A DNA stretch of 64,000 nt from Micromonospora sp. HM5-17 (GCF_003762835.1 NZ_RJWA01000011.1:1-64000), one strand, 5' to 3'; positions 50,263 through 60,181 are shown, counted from the stretch's first letter. The notes: generated by a model not told the origin, from the letters alone. Translations and numbers: made by a program.

Positions 50263-51285
50263 ATGGGTCTCGACGACCGCAAGCTCGAGGTGCTGCGCGC
50301 GATCGTGGAGGACTACGTCGCCACCCAGGAGCCGGTTGGTAGCAAGGCACTGGTCGAGCGCCACCAGCTCGGGGTGTCTCCCGCTACGGTCCGTAACGAC
50401 ATGGCGGTGCTGGAGGAGGAGGGCTACATCCGCCAGCCCCACACCAGCGCCGGCCGGGTGCCCACCGACCGGGGTTACCGGCTCTTCGTCGACCGGCTCT
50501 CCCGGGTCAAGCCGCTCAGCCCGGCCGAGCGTCGGGCGATCGAGCGCTTCCTGGTCGGCGCGGTCGACCTGGACGACGTGGTGCACCGTACGGTCCGGCT
50601 CCTGGCGCAGCTGACCCGGCAGGTCGCCGTCGTGCAGTACCCGAGCCTGGCCCGCTCCTCGGTACGACACCTCGAACTCGTGCCGATCTCCACCACCCGG
50701 TTGATGCTGGTCATGATCGCCGACACCGGCCGGGTGGAGCAGCGTCTGGTCGAGCTGCCCACGCCGGCGACGCCGGACGACGTGACCGACCTGCGTCGTC
50801 TGGTCAACGAGCGGCTCGGCGGCAAGAAGCTCGTCGAGACCCCTCCGCTGGTCCAGGCGCTGGTCGACGAGGCGCCGCCACCACTGAGTTCCGCCATGGC
50901 GACCCTGGCCACGGTGCTGCTCGAGACGCTCGTCGAGCGTCCGGAGGAGCGGATCGCCCTGGCCGGGACCGCCAATCTCGCCCGAGGCGGGCTGCTGGAC
51001 TTCCAGGGCTCGCTGCGGCCGATCCTCGAGGCGCTCGAGGAGGAGGTCGTCCTGCTCAAGCTGATCGGTGAGGTCGAGCCAAACACTCTCCAGGTCCGTA
51101 TCGGCGACGAGAACGAGATCGACAACCTGCGGTCCACCTCGGTGGTCAGCACCGGCTACGGTCCGGGGTCCACTCTTGTCGGGGGTCTCGGCGTGTTGGG
51201 GCCCACCAGGATGGACTACCCGGGCACCATCGCCACGGTACGGGCCGTGGCACGCTACGTCGGTGATGTGCTCGCGCAGAACTGA
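50263..51285 (+). CDS. hrcA: Heat-inducible transcriptional repressor HrcA
   Basis: 340 aa from ATG 50263 with GGGAGG upstream. The N-terminal winged helix is in [35 protein letters not shown], followed by [14 protein letters not shown] and the C-terminal dimer domain. It binds the CIRCE site 75 bp upstream. dnaJ follows, so the operon senses heat shock. Length and motifs are normal. Confidence 0.97.
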   Translation: MGLDDRKLEVLRAIVEDYVATQEPVGSKALVERHQLGVSPATVRNDMAVLEEEGYIRQPHTSAGRVPTDRGYRLFVDRLSRVKPLSPAERRAIERFLVGAVDLDDVVHRTVRLLAQLTRQVAVVQYPSLARSSVRHLELVPISTTRLMLVMIADTGRVEQRLVELPTPATPDDVTDLRRLVNERLGGKKLVETPPLVQALVDEAPPPLSSAMATLATVLLETLVERPEERIALAGTANLARGGLLDFQGSLRPILEALEEEVVLLKLIGEVEPNTLQVRIGDENEIDNLRSTSVVSTGYGPGSTLVGGLGVLGPTRMDYPGTIATVRAVARYVGDVLAQN

Positions 51286-51375
51286 CCCAACCCACCTTGC
51301 GCTGAACTGACCACCAAGGCTCATCCGACGACCGGCGGACGGTAACGCGAGACAGACATGAGGACACGGAACGCA

Positions 51376-52512
51376 GTGGCCAGGGACTACTACGGGATTC
51401 TCGGTGTCAGCCGGGACGCCTCCGAGGACGAGATCAAGCGCGCATACCGCAAGCTGGCCCGGCAGTACCACCCGGACATCAATCCGGATCCGGAGGCACA
51501 CGAGAAGTTCAAGGACATCAACGCCGCGTACGAGGTCCTCTCCGACGCCCAGAAGCGGCAGATCGTCGATCTTGGTGGTGACCCGCTCGCACCCGGTGGC
51601 GGGGGCGCGCCGGGGCCGGGCGGTGCCGGCGGGCCGTTCGTCGGTTTTCAGGACATCATGGACGCGTTCTTCGGTGCCGCCGGCGGCTCCCGGGGGCCCC
51701 GACCCCGGACCCGTCCCGGTGCCGACGCCATCCTCCGGCTCGAGCTGGACCTCCACGAGACCGCGTTCGGCGTCGAGGCGCCGATCACCGTCGACACGGC
51801 GGTCCTCTGCACCACCTGTTCCGGCGCCGGGACCGCGCCCGGCACCCACCTCGCCACCTGCGAGGCGTGCGGCGGCCGCGGCGAGGTCCAGTCGGTGCAG
51901 CGCACCTTCCTCGGTCAGGTGGTCTCGTCCCGGCCCTGCACGGTCTGCCAGGGCTACGGCACGATCATCCCGCACCCCTGCCCGACCTGCGCCGGTGACG
52001 GCCGGGTTCGGACCCGGCGCTCGCTGACGGTCAAGATCCCGGCGGGGGTCGAGGACGGCATGCGGATCCGGCTCGCCCAGCAGGGCGAGGTCGGCCCCGG
52101 CGGCGGCACCGCCGGCGACCTGTACGTGGAGATCCACGAGCGTCCGCACGACGTCTACTCCCGCAAGGGCGACGACCTGCACTGCCGGGTCACGGTCCCG
52201 ATGACCGCGGCGGCACTCGGCACCCGACTCACCATCAAGACCCTGGACAGCGAGGAAACGGTCGACGTCAAGCCGGGCACCCAGCCCGGATCGACGCTGC
52301 GGCTGCGCGGTCGGGGCGTACCGCACCTGCGCGGCACCGGCCGGGGTGACCTCTTCGTCCACCTCGACGTTCGGACCCCGACGAAGCTCGACGCCGAGCA
52401 GGAGCGGCTCCTGCGGGAGTTCGCCAAGAGCCGGGGCGAGGAGGTCGCCGAGCTCACCAAGCAGGGCGGCTTCTTCTCCCGGATGCGCGACGCCTTCAAC
52501 GGCCACGGCTGA
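51376..52512 (+). CDS. dnaJ: Chaperone protein DnaJ
   Basis: 378 aa from GTG 51376 ([14 protein letters not shown]). J domain with HPD at 32-34; a Gly-rich region ([13 protein letters not shown]); a zinc domain of four CX2CXGXG repeats ([32 protein letters not shown]); C-terminal substrate domain. It delivers substrates to DnaK and stimulates its ATPase. This is the second, HrcA-linked DnaJ of actinobacteria, not the dnaK-operon copy. Confidence 0.97.
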   Translation: MARDYYGILGVSRDASEDEIKRAYRKLARQYHPDINPDPEAHEKFKDINAAYEVLSDAQKRQIVDLGGDPLAPGGGGAPGPGGAGGPFVGFQDIMDAFFGAAGGSRGPRPRTRPGADAILRLELDLHETAFGVEAPITVDTAVLCTTCSGAGTAPGTHLATCEACGGRGEVQSVQRTFLGQVVSSRPCTVCQGYGTIIPHPCPTCAGDGRVRTRRSLTVKIPAGVEDGMRIRLAQQGEVGPGGGTAGDLYVEIHERPHDVYSRKGDDLHCRVTVPMTAAALGTRLTIKTLDSEETVDVKPGTQPGSTLRLRGRGVPHLRGTGRGDLFVHLDVRTPTKLDAEQERLLREFAKSRGEEVAELTKQGGFFSRMRDAFNGHG

Positions 52513-52568
52513 TTCCGGCACGTACGGCTGATCCCTCGGCGCGCTCCGGTCACCGTCCGGCGGTCGGC

Positions 52569-52574
52569 TAACCT
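52569..52574 (+). promoter_or_regulatory. -10 element for a leaderless rsmE
   Basis: TAACCT ends 7 nt before GTG 52582. rsmE may also be transcribed with hrcA-dnaJ. Confidence 0.4.
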
Positions 52575-52581
52575 GCTCGGC

Positions 52582-53325
52582 GTGAGTGCGCCGCTGTTCC
52601 TGGTCGAGCCGCTTCCGCCGGGGGATGTCGTCACGCTCGACGGGCCGGAGGGGCACCACGCCGCGACGGTGCAACGGCTCCGTACCGGCGAGAAGCTTCT
52701 GCTCGCCGACGGCCGGGGCGGCCTCGCGTCCGCCGTCGTCGTCAGCGTCGGCCGCGGCACCCTGACCTGCTCCATCACCGACCGGCGGTACGTCGCCGCC
52801 CCCGACCCGCGGCTCGTCGTGGTCCAGGGCCTGCCCAAGGGCGATCGGGCCGAACTGGCGGTCCAGGCGATGACCGAGGTCGGGGTGGACGAGATCGTCC
52901 CCTGGGCGGCGGCCCGCTCCGTGGTGCAGTGGCGCGCCGACCGCGGAGCGCGGGCCCGGGACCGCTGGATCGCGACGGCCCGCGAGGCGGCCAAGCAGGC
53001 CCGCCGCTCCTGGCTGCCGGCCATCGGTGGGACCACGACGGCGCCGGCGGTACCGCTGGCCGACGTGGCGGCCCGGACCGGCGCGGCGGCTGCCGCCTTC
53101 GTGCTGCACGAGGAGGCCGAGGAGCGGCTCTCCGCCGTGGACCTGCCGTCGGGCGGCGAGATCGTGCTGGTGGTCGGCCCGGAGGGCGGGATCGCCCCGG
53201 AGGAGCTGGCCGTGCTGCGCGAGGCCGGCGGGGTGCCGGTCCGGCTCGGCGCCGAGGTGCTCCGGACCTCCACCGCCGGGACCGCCGCGCTCGCCGTCCT
53301 CTCGACCCGGCTCGGCCGCTGGTGA
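52582..53325 (+). CDS. rsmE: 16S rRNA m3U1498 methyltransferase
   Basis: 247 aa from GTG 52582. SPOUT-class fold with the knot motifs VVGPEGGIAPEE and LGAEVLRTSTAGTAAL near the C-terminus, plus the N-terminal PUA-like part (GPEGHHAATVQRLRTG). It methylates U1498 of 16S rRNA using S-adenosylmethionine. Downstream of dnaJ, as in other actinobacteria. A 25-bp segment spanning its stop codon is duplicated (see repeat). Confidence 0.95.
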   Translation: MSAPLFLVEPLPPGDVVTLDGPEGHHAATVQRLRTGEKLLLADGRGGLASAVVVSVGRGTLTCSITDRRYVAAPDPRLVVVQGLPKGDRAELAVQAMTEVGVDEIVPWAAARSVVQWRADRGARARDRWIATAREAAKQARRSWLPAIGGTTTAPAVPLADVAARTGAAAAAFVLHEEAEERLSAVDLPSGGEIVLVVGPEGGIAPEELAVLREAGGVPVRLGAEVLRTSTAGTAALAVLSTRLGRW

Positions 53326-53369
53326 GGCGCCCCTGGGCGGCGCCTGGTGAGGCGCCCCTGGGCGGCGCC
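53319..53369. repeat. Tandem 25-bp duplication at the rsmE stop, double hairpin
   Basis: The 25 bp at 53320-53344 recur exactly at 53345-53369. Each copy starts TGGTGA and contains GGCGCC ... GGCGCC, a 6-bp stem with a 7-nt loop. The last codon and stop of rsmE are therefore present twice and the terminator hairpin is doubled. It lies between convergent rsmE and a GH3 gene. Confidence 0.9.
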
Positions 53370-53428
53370 CACCCGCCCCGACGCGCGACCCCCCGTCGCC
53401 CACCGACCGCGACCCGGTCGGGCCGCCC

Positions 53429-55927
53429 TCAGACGACCAGTGACGCGGTCAGCCGGCGATCGGCGACGCTGCGGGCCGCCTCGACCCGATACCGGCCGGG
53501 CCGGGTACGCCAGCCCTCGGGCGTCCAGACCTGCACCGTCCGAGCCGGCAGCGGCACCCGTACGGTGACCGACCGACCCGGCTCGGCGACGACCCGGGCG
53601 AAACCGGCGAGCCAGCGTACCGGACGGTCCGGCTCGGCGATCTCCGGGCCGACGTACACCTGCACCACCTCGGCACCGGGCCGGGCGCCGACGTTGGCGA
53701 CGGTGACCACCGCGACCGGTCCGCCAGCTTCCTCCTCGACGGAGAGGGCGCGGTACTCCCAGTCGGTGTAGCCGGATCCGTGCCCGAACGGGAAGAGCGG
53801 TTCGGCCCGCCACCCGCGGTAGCCGACGAAGACGTCGTCGACGTAGTGCAGGACGCCGTCGACCGGGGTGACGTCCAGCGCCGGGCAGTCCTCGGGGCGG
53901 CGCGGCCAGGTGGTGGGAAGCCGCCCGCCGGGCTCGGCCACGCCGAGCAGGACGTCGGCGAGGGCGTGCCCCGCCTCCTGGCCGGGGAACCAGGTGAGCA
54001 GGATCGCCGCCACCTCGTCGACCCACGGCATCAGCACCGGGGAGCCGCTGTTCACCACCACGACCGTACGCGGGTTGGCCGCCGCCACGCGCCGGACCAG
54101 CTCGTCCTGCCGGCCGGGCAGGCTCAGCGTCGTCCGGTCGAAGCCCTCCGACTCCACCTCCTCGGTGGTGCCGACCACCACCACCGCCACGTCGGCGTCG
54201 GCCGCGACCCGGACCGCCTCGGCCAGCAGCGCCTCCGCCGCCTCGTCAGGGTCGATCCTGTCCGTCCCGGCCCGCTCCGGGTCTGCTCCGCCCGCCGCGG
54301 CCTGCTCCGGGCCGGTCCTCTCCGGCGCGGCGTGGCCGAGTCCGAGGGACACGAAGCCGTGTCGCCCGTCCGCCATCCGCTGGGTGAGTCGTACCTCGAC
54401 CGGCCGACCCGCGGTGAGCGGCACCTCGAACCGGCGCTCGACGGTGGTGAGGAAGATCGTCGTCGGGTCGTCGCCCTCGTCGTACAACGGGCCGGAGAAG
54501 AGCTCGGCGCCGCCGACGGAGAGCGTGAGGTCGCCGAAACCGGTGATGGCGAAGCGGTGCCGTCCGCTTCGGCGCGGCGTGTACCGGGCGGTGAGTTCGA
54601 CGTGGGCCAGCTCGGCGGGGGCTACTCCGACGGGCAGGTCCCCCATCCACCGCACCGTGGCGCGCTCCAGCGTCGCCTGGTACAACACCCGACCGTCGGC
54701 GGTCCGCAGCGTCGCGGTGATCGGGCCCCAGCCGGGACCGCCGGCCGGGCGCAGCCGGGGCCGGGGATCGGCGCCGACGGCGTACTCGATCGCCACCCCG
54801 GGCAGCGCGGCGGCCAGCCCGGCGAGCGGGGACACCACGTGCGGCGGCAGGACCTGGGCGCTGCCGCCGCCCTGGATCCGCGCGTCATCGGCGAGCGCGC
54901 CGAGGACCGCGATCCGGCGCAGCCGCCCGGCGTCCAGGGGCAGGAGATTGTCGATGTTGCGGGCGAGCACGAACGAGCGGGTCGCGATCTCCCGGGCGAG
55001 CGCCGCGCCGTCCGGCGGGGTGGGCGCCGCGGCCGGGTCCACCGCCGGGGGTACGCCGTCGAGCAACCCGACCCGGGCGGCGAGCCGGAGCACCCGGCGT
55101 ACCTTGTCGTCGACGGTCGCCTCGGCGACCTCGCCGGCGCGGACGGCGGCGACCAGCGCCGCGCCCCACGGGTCGCCGGCCGCGGGCATCACCACGTCGA
55201 GCCCGGCGTTCGCGCTGGCCACCGTGCTCCGCGCGGCGGTCCAGTCGGAGACGACCACTCCGTCGAAGCCCCATTCCTCCTTCAGCAGGTCGTGCAGGAG
55301 CGGACGATGTTCCGTCATCGTCGCGCCGTTGACGCCGTTGTACGCCGCCATCACCGCCCAGACGCCGGCGGCGACGATCCGTTCGAACGGGACGAGGTAG
55401 AGCTCTCGAAGCGCCCGGTCGGAGACCCGGACGTCGACGGTGAGCCGGTCGGTCTCCGAGTCGTTGGCGACCAGGTGCTTCACCGTGGCTCCCACGCCCG
55501 ATTCCTGAAGCCCGGTGACGTATCCCACGCCGATCTCGGCGGTGAGCAGCGGATCCTCGGAGTAGCACTCGAAGTGCCGGCCGCCGAGCGGGCTGCGGTG
55601 CAGGTTGACGGTCGGGGCGAGCAGCAGGTGGATGCCGCGGCGCCGGCACTCGGCGGCGAGCAGCCGGCCGGCGCGGCGGGCCAGGTCCGGATCCCAGGTG
55701 GCGGCGAGCGCGGTCGGGCTCGGCAGCGCGACCGACGGGTGCTCCGGGGCCCACCGGACGCCGCGGACGCCGATCGGGCCGTCCGACATCACCAGCGAGC
55801 CGAGGCCGACGCGGGGGATCGCCGGCAGTGTCCAGAAGTCCTGCCCGGAGAGGAGGCGTACCTTCGTCTCCAGGTCCAGCGCGGCCAGCGCCCGCTCGAT
55901 CGCCGCCTCGGGCGTCACAGGGTGCAC
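53429..55927 (-). CDS. Glycoside hydrolase family 3 beta-glucosidase
   Basis: 832 aa from GTG 55927. N-terminal (beta/alpha)8 barrel with KH at 150-151, the catalytic nucleophile in GFDGVVVSDW (D228), and the C-terminal alpha/beta sandwich. A PA14-like insert lies near residues 400-510 (FAITGFGDLTLSVGG), and a fibronectin III-like domain ends the protein. No signal peptide, so it acts inside the cell on imported glucosides. TACGAT lies 7 nt before the GTG, so it is probably leaderless. Confidence 0.93.
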   Translation of the reverse strand: MHPVTPEAAIERALAALDLETKVRLLSGQDFWTLPAIPRVGLGSLVMSDGPIGVRGVRWAPEHPSVALPSPTALAATWDPDLARRAGRLLAAECRRRGIHLLLAPTVNLHRSPLGGRHFECYSEDPLLTAEIGVGYVTGLQESGVGATVKHLVANDSETDRLTVDVRVSDRALRELYLVPFERIVAAGVWAVMAAYNGVNGATMTEHRPLLHDLLKEEWGFDGVVVSDWTAARSTVASANAGLDVVMPAAGDPWGAALVAAVRAGEVAEATVDDKVRRVLRLAARVGLLDGVPPAVDPAAAPTPPDGAALAREIATRSFVLARNIDNLLPLDAGRLRRIAVLGALADDARIQGGGSAQVLPPHVVSPLAGLAAALPGVAIEYAVGADPRPRLRPAGGPGWGPITATLRTADGRVLYQATLERATVRWMGDLPVGVAPAELAHVELTARYTPRRSGRHRFAITGFGDLTLSVGGAELFSGPLYDEGDDPTTIFLTTVERRFEVPLTAGRPVEVRLTQRMADGRHGFVSLGLGHAAPERTGPEQAAAGGADPERAGTDRIDPDEAAEALLAEAVRVAADADVAVVVVGTTEEVESEGFDRTTLSLPGRQDELVRRVAAANPRTVVVVNSGSPVLMPWVDEVAAILLTWFPGQEAGHALADVLLGVAEPGGRLPTTWPRRPEDCPALDVTPVDGVLHYVDDVFVGYRGWRAEPLFPFGHGSGYTDWEYRALSVEEEAGGPVAVVTVANVGARPGAEVVQVYVGPEIAEPDRPVRWLAGFARVVAEPGRSVTVRVPLPARTVQVWTPEGWRTRPGRYRVEAARSVADRRLTASLVV

Positions 55928-55934
55928 GACCTCG

Positions 55935-55940
55935 ATCGTA
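55935..55940 (-). promoter_or_regulatory. -10 element for the leaderless GH3 gene
   Basis: TACGAT on the minus strand (plus ATCGTA), 7 nt before GTG 55927. Confidence 0.55.
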
Positions 55941-55955
55941 GTCGATGGATGGTTC

Positions 55956-56717
55956 TCAGGTCCTCAGGTAGGAGGCGCCGTTGAGGTCGACGATCGCGCC
56001 GGAGGCCCACTCCGCCTCCGGCGAGGCGAGCCAGTGCACCGCCGCCGCGATCTCCTCCGGCCGGGCCACCCGGTTGAACGGGCTCTGTGCCCGGATCGCG
56101 TCGCCGCGCGGCGCCTTGAGGTGCTCGTTGGTCATGTCGGTCTCGACGAAGCCCGGCGCGACGGTGGCGACCGCGATGCCGTACGGCGCGAGGGCCACCG
56201 CCAGCGACTGGCCGAGCGAGTTCAGCGCCGCCTTGCTGGCGCCGTACGCCGGCTGGGTCGGCTCGCCCCGGAAGGCTCCGCGGGACGAGACGTTGACGAT
56301 CCGGCCGCGCCGCTCGCGCAGGTACGGCGCCGCGCACCAGATGGCGTTCGCCGCGCCGAGCAGGTTGACGTCGAGGATCCGGCGCCACTGCTGCTGCCAC
56401 TGCTCGTAGGAGGTCTCGAAGATCGGGTGCGGGTCGTCCGGGCCGCCGAAGACCCCGGCGTTGTTGACGAGGACGTCGAGCCCGCCGAGCCGCGTCGCTG
56501 CCTCGTCCACCATGGCCCGCACCGCGGCCGGGTCGGCGAGGTCCGCCTGGACGACGATGTGCCCGTCACCGGGCAGCGTGGCGACGAGCTGCTCGGCCAG
56601 CGGTGCGGAGTCCCGGTGGTGCACCGCCACCCGGTCGCCGCTGCGGGCGAATGCGGTCGCCACCGCCCGCCCGATTCCTCGAGATGCCCCCGTCACCAGT
56701 ACCGCACGTCCTGCCAT
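55956..56717 (-). CDS. Short-chain dehydrogenase/reductase
   Basis: 253 aa from ATG 56717. NAD(P)-binding motif TGASRGIG at 9-16, NNAG, catalytic S145, Y158 and K162 (YGASK), and a C-terminal SDR tail ending in GASYLRT. A classical SDR, probably FabG-like or a sugar/alcohol oxidoreductase; the substrate is not known. CATGAT on the minus strand (plus 56724-56729) is 6 nt before the start, so it may be leaderless. Next to the GH3 gene, in the same direction, which hints at linked carbohydrate use. Confidence 0.9.
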   Translation of the reverse strand: MAGRAVLVTGASRGIGRAVATAFARSGDRVAVHHRDSAPLAEQLVATLPGDGHIVVQADLADPAAVRAMVDEAATRLGGLDVLVNNAGVFGGPDDPHPIFETSYEQWQQQWRRILDVNLLGAANAIWCAAPYLRERRGRIVNVSSRGAFRGEPTQPAYGASKAALNSLGQSLAVALAPYGIAVATVAPGFVETDMTNEHLKAPRGDAIRAQSPFNRVARPEEIAAAVHWLASPEAEWASGAIVDLNGASYLRT

Positions 56718-56750
56718 GTGATCATCATGCCCCAGTCCGGGGTCGGCGCC

Positions 56751-57830
56751 TCAGGCTCGGAGCGCGTCGGCGAGGCGGTCGAGCGCCGCACTGAAGTCGT
56801 TGGCGGGGAGGTGACCGAAACCGAGTCGGAACACCCGGTCGGCCTCGCCGAACCAGGAGCCCGGCGCGACGCGGACCTCGCGCTCCGCGAGACGGGCGTA
56901 GAAGCCGGCGACGGCGTGGTCGGAGAACAGCGCGGCGGGCAGGCGCAGGCAGCACATGGCGCCGCCGTCCGGCGGGACGATCTCCACCGGCTGCTCCCGG
57001 GCCCAGCGCAGCAGCTCGTCGAGGGCCTGCCCCAGCCGTCGCGCGCGGGCGGTGAGGATCTCGGCCTGCTGCCGGAGGACCTGCGCGGCGAGGAACTCGT
57101 CAACGGTCGAGCAGGCGATCGTGCTGTGGAACTTGGCCGCCCGGAGCTGCTCGTACAGCTCGGCGTCGGTCGTGGTCAACCACCCGAGCCGCAGCCCGGG
57201 GGCGCCGTGCGCCTTGGAGAGGGAGGAGCAGGTGGCGATCCGCGGCGACATCGCCGCCGCCGACCGCGGCACCGGGGCGGCGCCGTAGGTGGACGCCCGG
57301 TAGGTCTCGTCGACCAGGACGACCGCCCGTGGCGCGCGTTCCGCCACCGCGGCGAGCACCGCCGCGAGTTCCGCCTCGGTGAACCGGACCCCCGACGGGT
57401 TCTGCGGCGACGCCAGGGAGACCAGGCGGGTCTGCGGTGTGAGGGCCTGGGCGAACCGGTCCAGCGGCAACCGGTATCCGTCGTCGAACGCCAGCGGCAC
57501 CACGTCGACCCGCATCCCGAGCCCCTCGGGAATGCTCCGGGCCGGCGGGAAGCAGGGTGTCGCCACCAGCACCCGGTCGCCGGGTACGCAGGTGACCTGG
57601 GCCAGCAGGAACATCGCCTCGATCGCGCCGACCGTCACCAGCACCTGCTCGGCCGTGACGCCGACGTCCGCGGCGATCAGCGCGCGCAGCTCGGCGTCTC
57701 CCCGGGAGGTGCCGTAGTCGAGCCTCAGCCGTGCGAGCGCGGCGCCGTCGGCGAGGTCGCCGACGCTGAGCGGCGGACAGGTGCTCTCGGCCAGGTCGTA
57801 GCGGACCGGAGCGTCGATCAGCGTGGTCAT
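56751..57830 (-). CDS. PLP-dependent aminotransferase, class I/II
   Basis: 359 aa from ATG 57830; GTG 57854 is an alternative. Fold type I signs: N144, D174, Y177 and the Schiff-base Lys K206 in SSLSKAHGAPGLRLGW. The arginine for the substrate carboxylate would be in the C-terminal part. It carries an amino group between an amino acid and a keto acid with pyridoxal phosphate; the substrate is not known. Located after SDR and GH3, perhaps an accessory block. Confidence 0.88.
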   Translation of the reverse strand: MTTLIDAPVRYDLAESTCPPLSVGDLADGAALARLRLDYGTSRGDAELRALIAADVGVTAEQVLVTVGAIEAMFLLAQVTCVPGDRVLVATPCFPPARSIPEGLGMRVDVVPLAFDDGYRLPLDRFAQALTPQTRLVSLASPQNPSGVRFTEAELAAVLAAVAERAPRAVVLVDETYRASTYGAAPVPRSAAAMSPRIATCSSLSKAHGAPGLRLGWLTTTDAELYEQLRAAKFHSTIACSTVDEFLAAQVLRQQAEILTARARRLGQALDELLRWAREQPVEIVPPDGGAMCCLRLPAALFSDHAVAGFYARLAEREVRVAPGSWFGEADRVFRLGFGHLPANDFSAALDRLADALRA

Positions 57831-57985
57831 GGCGCTTGGGGCGAAGGCGGTCACGAGGTCGATGATCGGGGGCCCTACGGGGCGGAGACAGAGCCAATGC
57901 CGCGGCGGTGGTTCGACCGGGGCCGCGTCGTCGGTGGTCGGGCGGCGGCGCGGGTGGGCGTGCGGCCGTGGCCGGGCGACACCCC

Positions 57986-57991
57986 TACGAT
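57986..57991 (+). promoter_or_regulatory. -10 element for the leaderless HIT gene
   Basis: TACGAT ends 7 nt before ATG 57999. Confidence 0.6.
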
Positions 57992-57998
57992 GCGGGGC

Positions 57999-58355
57999 AT
58001 GGAGAGCGGAAGCGACTGCCTGTTCTGCCGGATCGTCGCCGGGGAGATCCCGGCGACCGTGGTCCGGGAAACCGACACCACCCTGGCCTTCCGGGACATC
58101 AACCCGCAGGCGCCGGTGCACGTGCTGGTGATTCCGAAGGAGCACCATGCGGACGTCGTGACCCTGGCCCAGGCGAACCCGGCGCTGGCCGGTGAGGTGC
58201 TCGGCACGGCGGCGGCGGTGGCGGAGAGCGAAGGGCTCCGCGCCGACGGCTTCCGATTGATCTTCAACACCGGTCCGTACGGCGGGCAGGAGGTCTTCCA
58301 CGCGCACGCGCACGTGCTGGGCGGCGAGCCGCTGGGGCCGATGCGTGCCCGCTGA
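57999..58355 (+). CDS. HIT family nucleotide hydrolase
   Basis: 118 aa from ATG 57999 (a frame starting at 57990 is not needed). Zinc-binding CLFC near the N-terminus, and the histidine triad HAHAHVL with H101, H103 and H105; NTGPYGGQEVF is a family block. It probably hydrolyses nucleoside phosphoramidates or an adenylated substrate, as HinT. Between rsmE and phoH, where this gene is found in other actinobacteria too. Confidence 0.93.
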   Translation: MESGSDCLFCRIVAGEIPATVVRETDTTLAFRDINPQAPVHVLVIPKEHHADVVTLAQANPALAGEVLGTAAAVAESEGLRADGFRLIFNTGPYGGQEVFHAHAHVLGGEPLGPMRAR

Positions 58356-58503
58356 CCCGGCGCCGCTGAGTCCGACGCCCGGCGGGCGGACCCGCCGCCT
58401 CGCCGGCCGGGGCAGACGTCGCCGGCACCCCGTGCCCACGGCGACGCAGGTCCCGCCGGAGACCGCGCCCGCAGCCCGATATCATCACTGATCTTGACGC
58501 GCC

Positions 58504-58533
58504 CGTCCCCTCGCCGCCGGCGGCGAGGGGACG
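58504..58533. promoter_or_regulatory. Perfect 30-bp palindrome upstream of a serine hydrolase
   Basis: The sequence from 58504 to 58533 reads the same on both strands (15-bp arms, no loop). It lies 54 bp upstream of the serine hydrolase start. It may be an operator for a dimeric regulator or a terminator for the HIT gene; I cannot tell which. Confidence 0.55.
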
Positions 58534-58587
58534 AACGGAGGCCGGTGAGCGGTCGATGGCGGTCGAGGAACGACGAGGGGGCGGGAC

Positions 58588-59991
58588 ATGACCGAGATGA
58601 GCCGACGGTACGAGCGGATGGTCCGGCAGGCGCAGGCGGAGTCCCGGATCCCGGCGGTCTCCGTCGCCCTGCACCGGGCGGACCGGCCGCTCTGGACCTG
58701 CACCGTCGGCACCACCGGCAACGCGGCCCCGCTCACCGAGCGGACCGCCTTCCGGATCGGCTCGGTCACCAAGACCTTCACCGCGGTCCTCGTCCTGCAG
58801 TGTCGTGACGACGGCCTGCTCGACCTCGACGACCCGATCTCGGCGCACCTCGACGTCCCGGCGCACGGTACGGCGACGATCCGCCGGCTGCTGTCGCACA
58901 CCTCCGGCCTGCAACGCGAGCCGTACGGCGACGTCTGGGACACCCTGCACACCCCGGAGCTGGCCGAATTCCTCGCCGACCTGGCCCGGGCCGAGCGGGT
59001 GCTGCCGCCGGCCCGCCGGTTCCACTACTCGAACCTCGGGGTCGCGCTGCTCGGACAGGCCGTCGCCCGGCTCCGCGGCGGCACCTGGGCCGAGGTGCTC
59101 GCCGACCGGATCCTCCGTCCGCTCGGGCTCGCCGACACCACCCCGACCCCGCCGCCGGACGCGGCGACCGGGTTCCTGGTCGACGCGTACTCCGACCACG
59201 CCCGGCCGGAGCCGAACACCGACCTCGGCGCGCTCGGGCCGGCCGGCCAGCTCTGGAGCACCGCGCCGGACATGGCGCGCTGGGCGGCCTTCCTCGCCGA
59301 CCCGGCGACGGTGGACCCGGACGGCGCGGTGCTGAGTCCCGCGACCCTGGACGAGATGCGCTGGCCGCTGACGACCACCGACGAGGCGCTCTGGTCCGTC
59401 GGGTTCGGGCTCGGCCTGATCCTGGTGCCGCAGACCGGGCCGACCGGGTCGCGTACGGCCGGTGGTGAGCGGATCACGCACGTCGGGCACGACGGCGCGA
59501 TGCCCGGCTTCCTCGCCAGCGTCTACGGCCGGCGGGGCGGCACCGGTACCCCGGCGGCGCTGGGCTGCGCGGTCCTCGGGTCCTCCGGCACCGGCACCGC
59601 CGTCCACGAGCTGGTCCACCAGCTGCTTGCCGCCTCCGCCGAGGGTGACCCGGCCGACATCGAGCCCTGGACCCCGGGCGAGCCCGCGCCCGAGGCGTAC
59701 CGGGGACTGCTCGGCCACTGGCGGGGCGAGGGGTTCGAGTATGTCTTCTTCTGGCGGGACGGAACCCTGCGGGCCCGGGGCGTCGGCGACCCCGTCGGGC
59801 GGCCGCCCGCGGTCTTCGTGCCGCTGCCGGACCGCCCGGACGTGCTGCGTACCGTCTCGGGCCGGGAGGCCGGGGAACTCCTCCGGCTCACCCGGGACGA
59901 CCAGGGCAACGTGATCATGATGCACTGGGCGACGTACCGGTTCACCCGGCACCAGGAGACGTTCGACCGGTTCGACTTTCGTCGGGGCTGA
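58588..59991 (+). CDS. Serine hydrolase, beta-lactamase/penicillin-binding-protein class C family
   Basis: 467 aa from ATG 58588, with GAGGGGG upstream. Motif SxxK is SVTK (S59, K62) and YxN is YSN (147-149); a likely third motif is HVGHDG near residue 296. A C-terminal extension (about 370-467) resembles the domain often found at the end of such esterase-type hydrolases. No signal peptide, so it probably acts in the cytoplasm as an esterase or peptidase, not as a resistance enzyme. Confidence 0.88.
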   Translation: MTEMSRRYERMVRQAQAESRIPAVSVALHRADRPLWTCTVGTTGNAAPLTERTAFRIGSVTKTFTAVLVLQCRDDGLLDLDDPISAHLDVPAHGTATIRRLLSHTSGLQREPYGDVWDTLHTPELAEFLADLARAERVLPPARRFHYSNLGVALLGQAVARLRGGTWAEVLADRILRPLGLADTTPTPPPDAATGFLVDAYSDHARPEPNTDLGALGPAGQLWSTAPDMARWAAFLADPATVDPDGAVLSPATLDEMRWPLTTTDEALWSVGFGLGLILVPQTGPTGSRTAGGERITHVGHDGAMPGFLASVYGRRGGTGTPAALGCAVLGSSGTGTAVHELVHQLLAASAEGDPADIEPWTPGEPAPEAYRGLLGHWRGEGFEYVFFWRDGTLRARGVGDPVGRPPAVFVPLPDRPDVLRTVSGREAGELLRLTRDDQGNVIMMHWATYRFTRHQETFDRFDFRRG

Positions 59992-60175
59992 GCGGCCCCG
60001 CGTCGTTCGGGCGAGCGGATCTCCCGGTGCGCCGTGGCCGGTCCCGCCGGAGGTGTTCCCGATCGCCTCTCCTGGTGTCGGACGGAGTTCGCCGTCCCGT
60101 TGACCGGTTTTGGGTACCCGACCGGGTCGGGGAAGACCGGCGGAAATGGGCAGCCTACCGTCGGCGTTGAACGGA

Positions 60176-60181
60176 TACGAT
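60176..60181 (+). promoter_or_regulatory. -10 element of phoH
   Basis: TACGAT, about 80 bp before the ATG at 60262, in the 270-bp gap between the serine hydrolase and phoH. Confidence 0.5.

Noticed and set aside
50131-53403. Minus-strand open frame of 1090 codons opposite hrcA, dnaJ and rsmE
   Set aside because: All three plus-strand genes have complete motif sets and an upstream CIRCE site.
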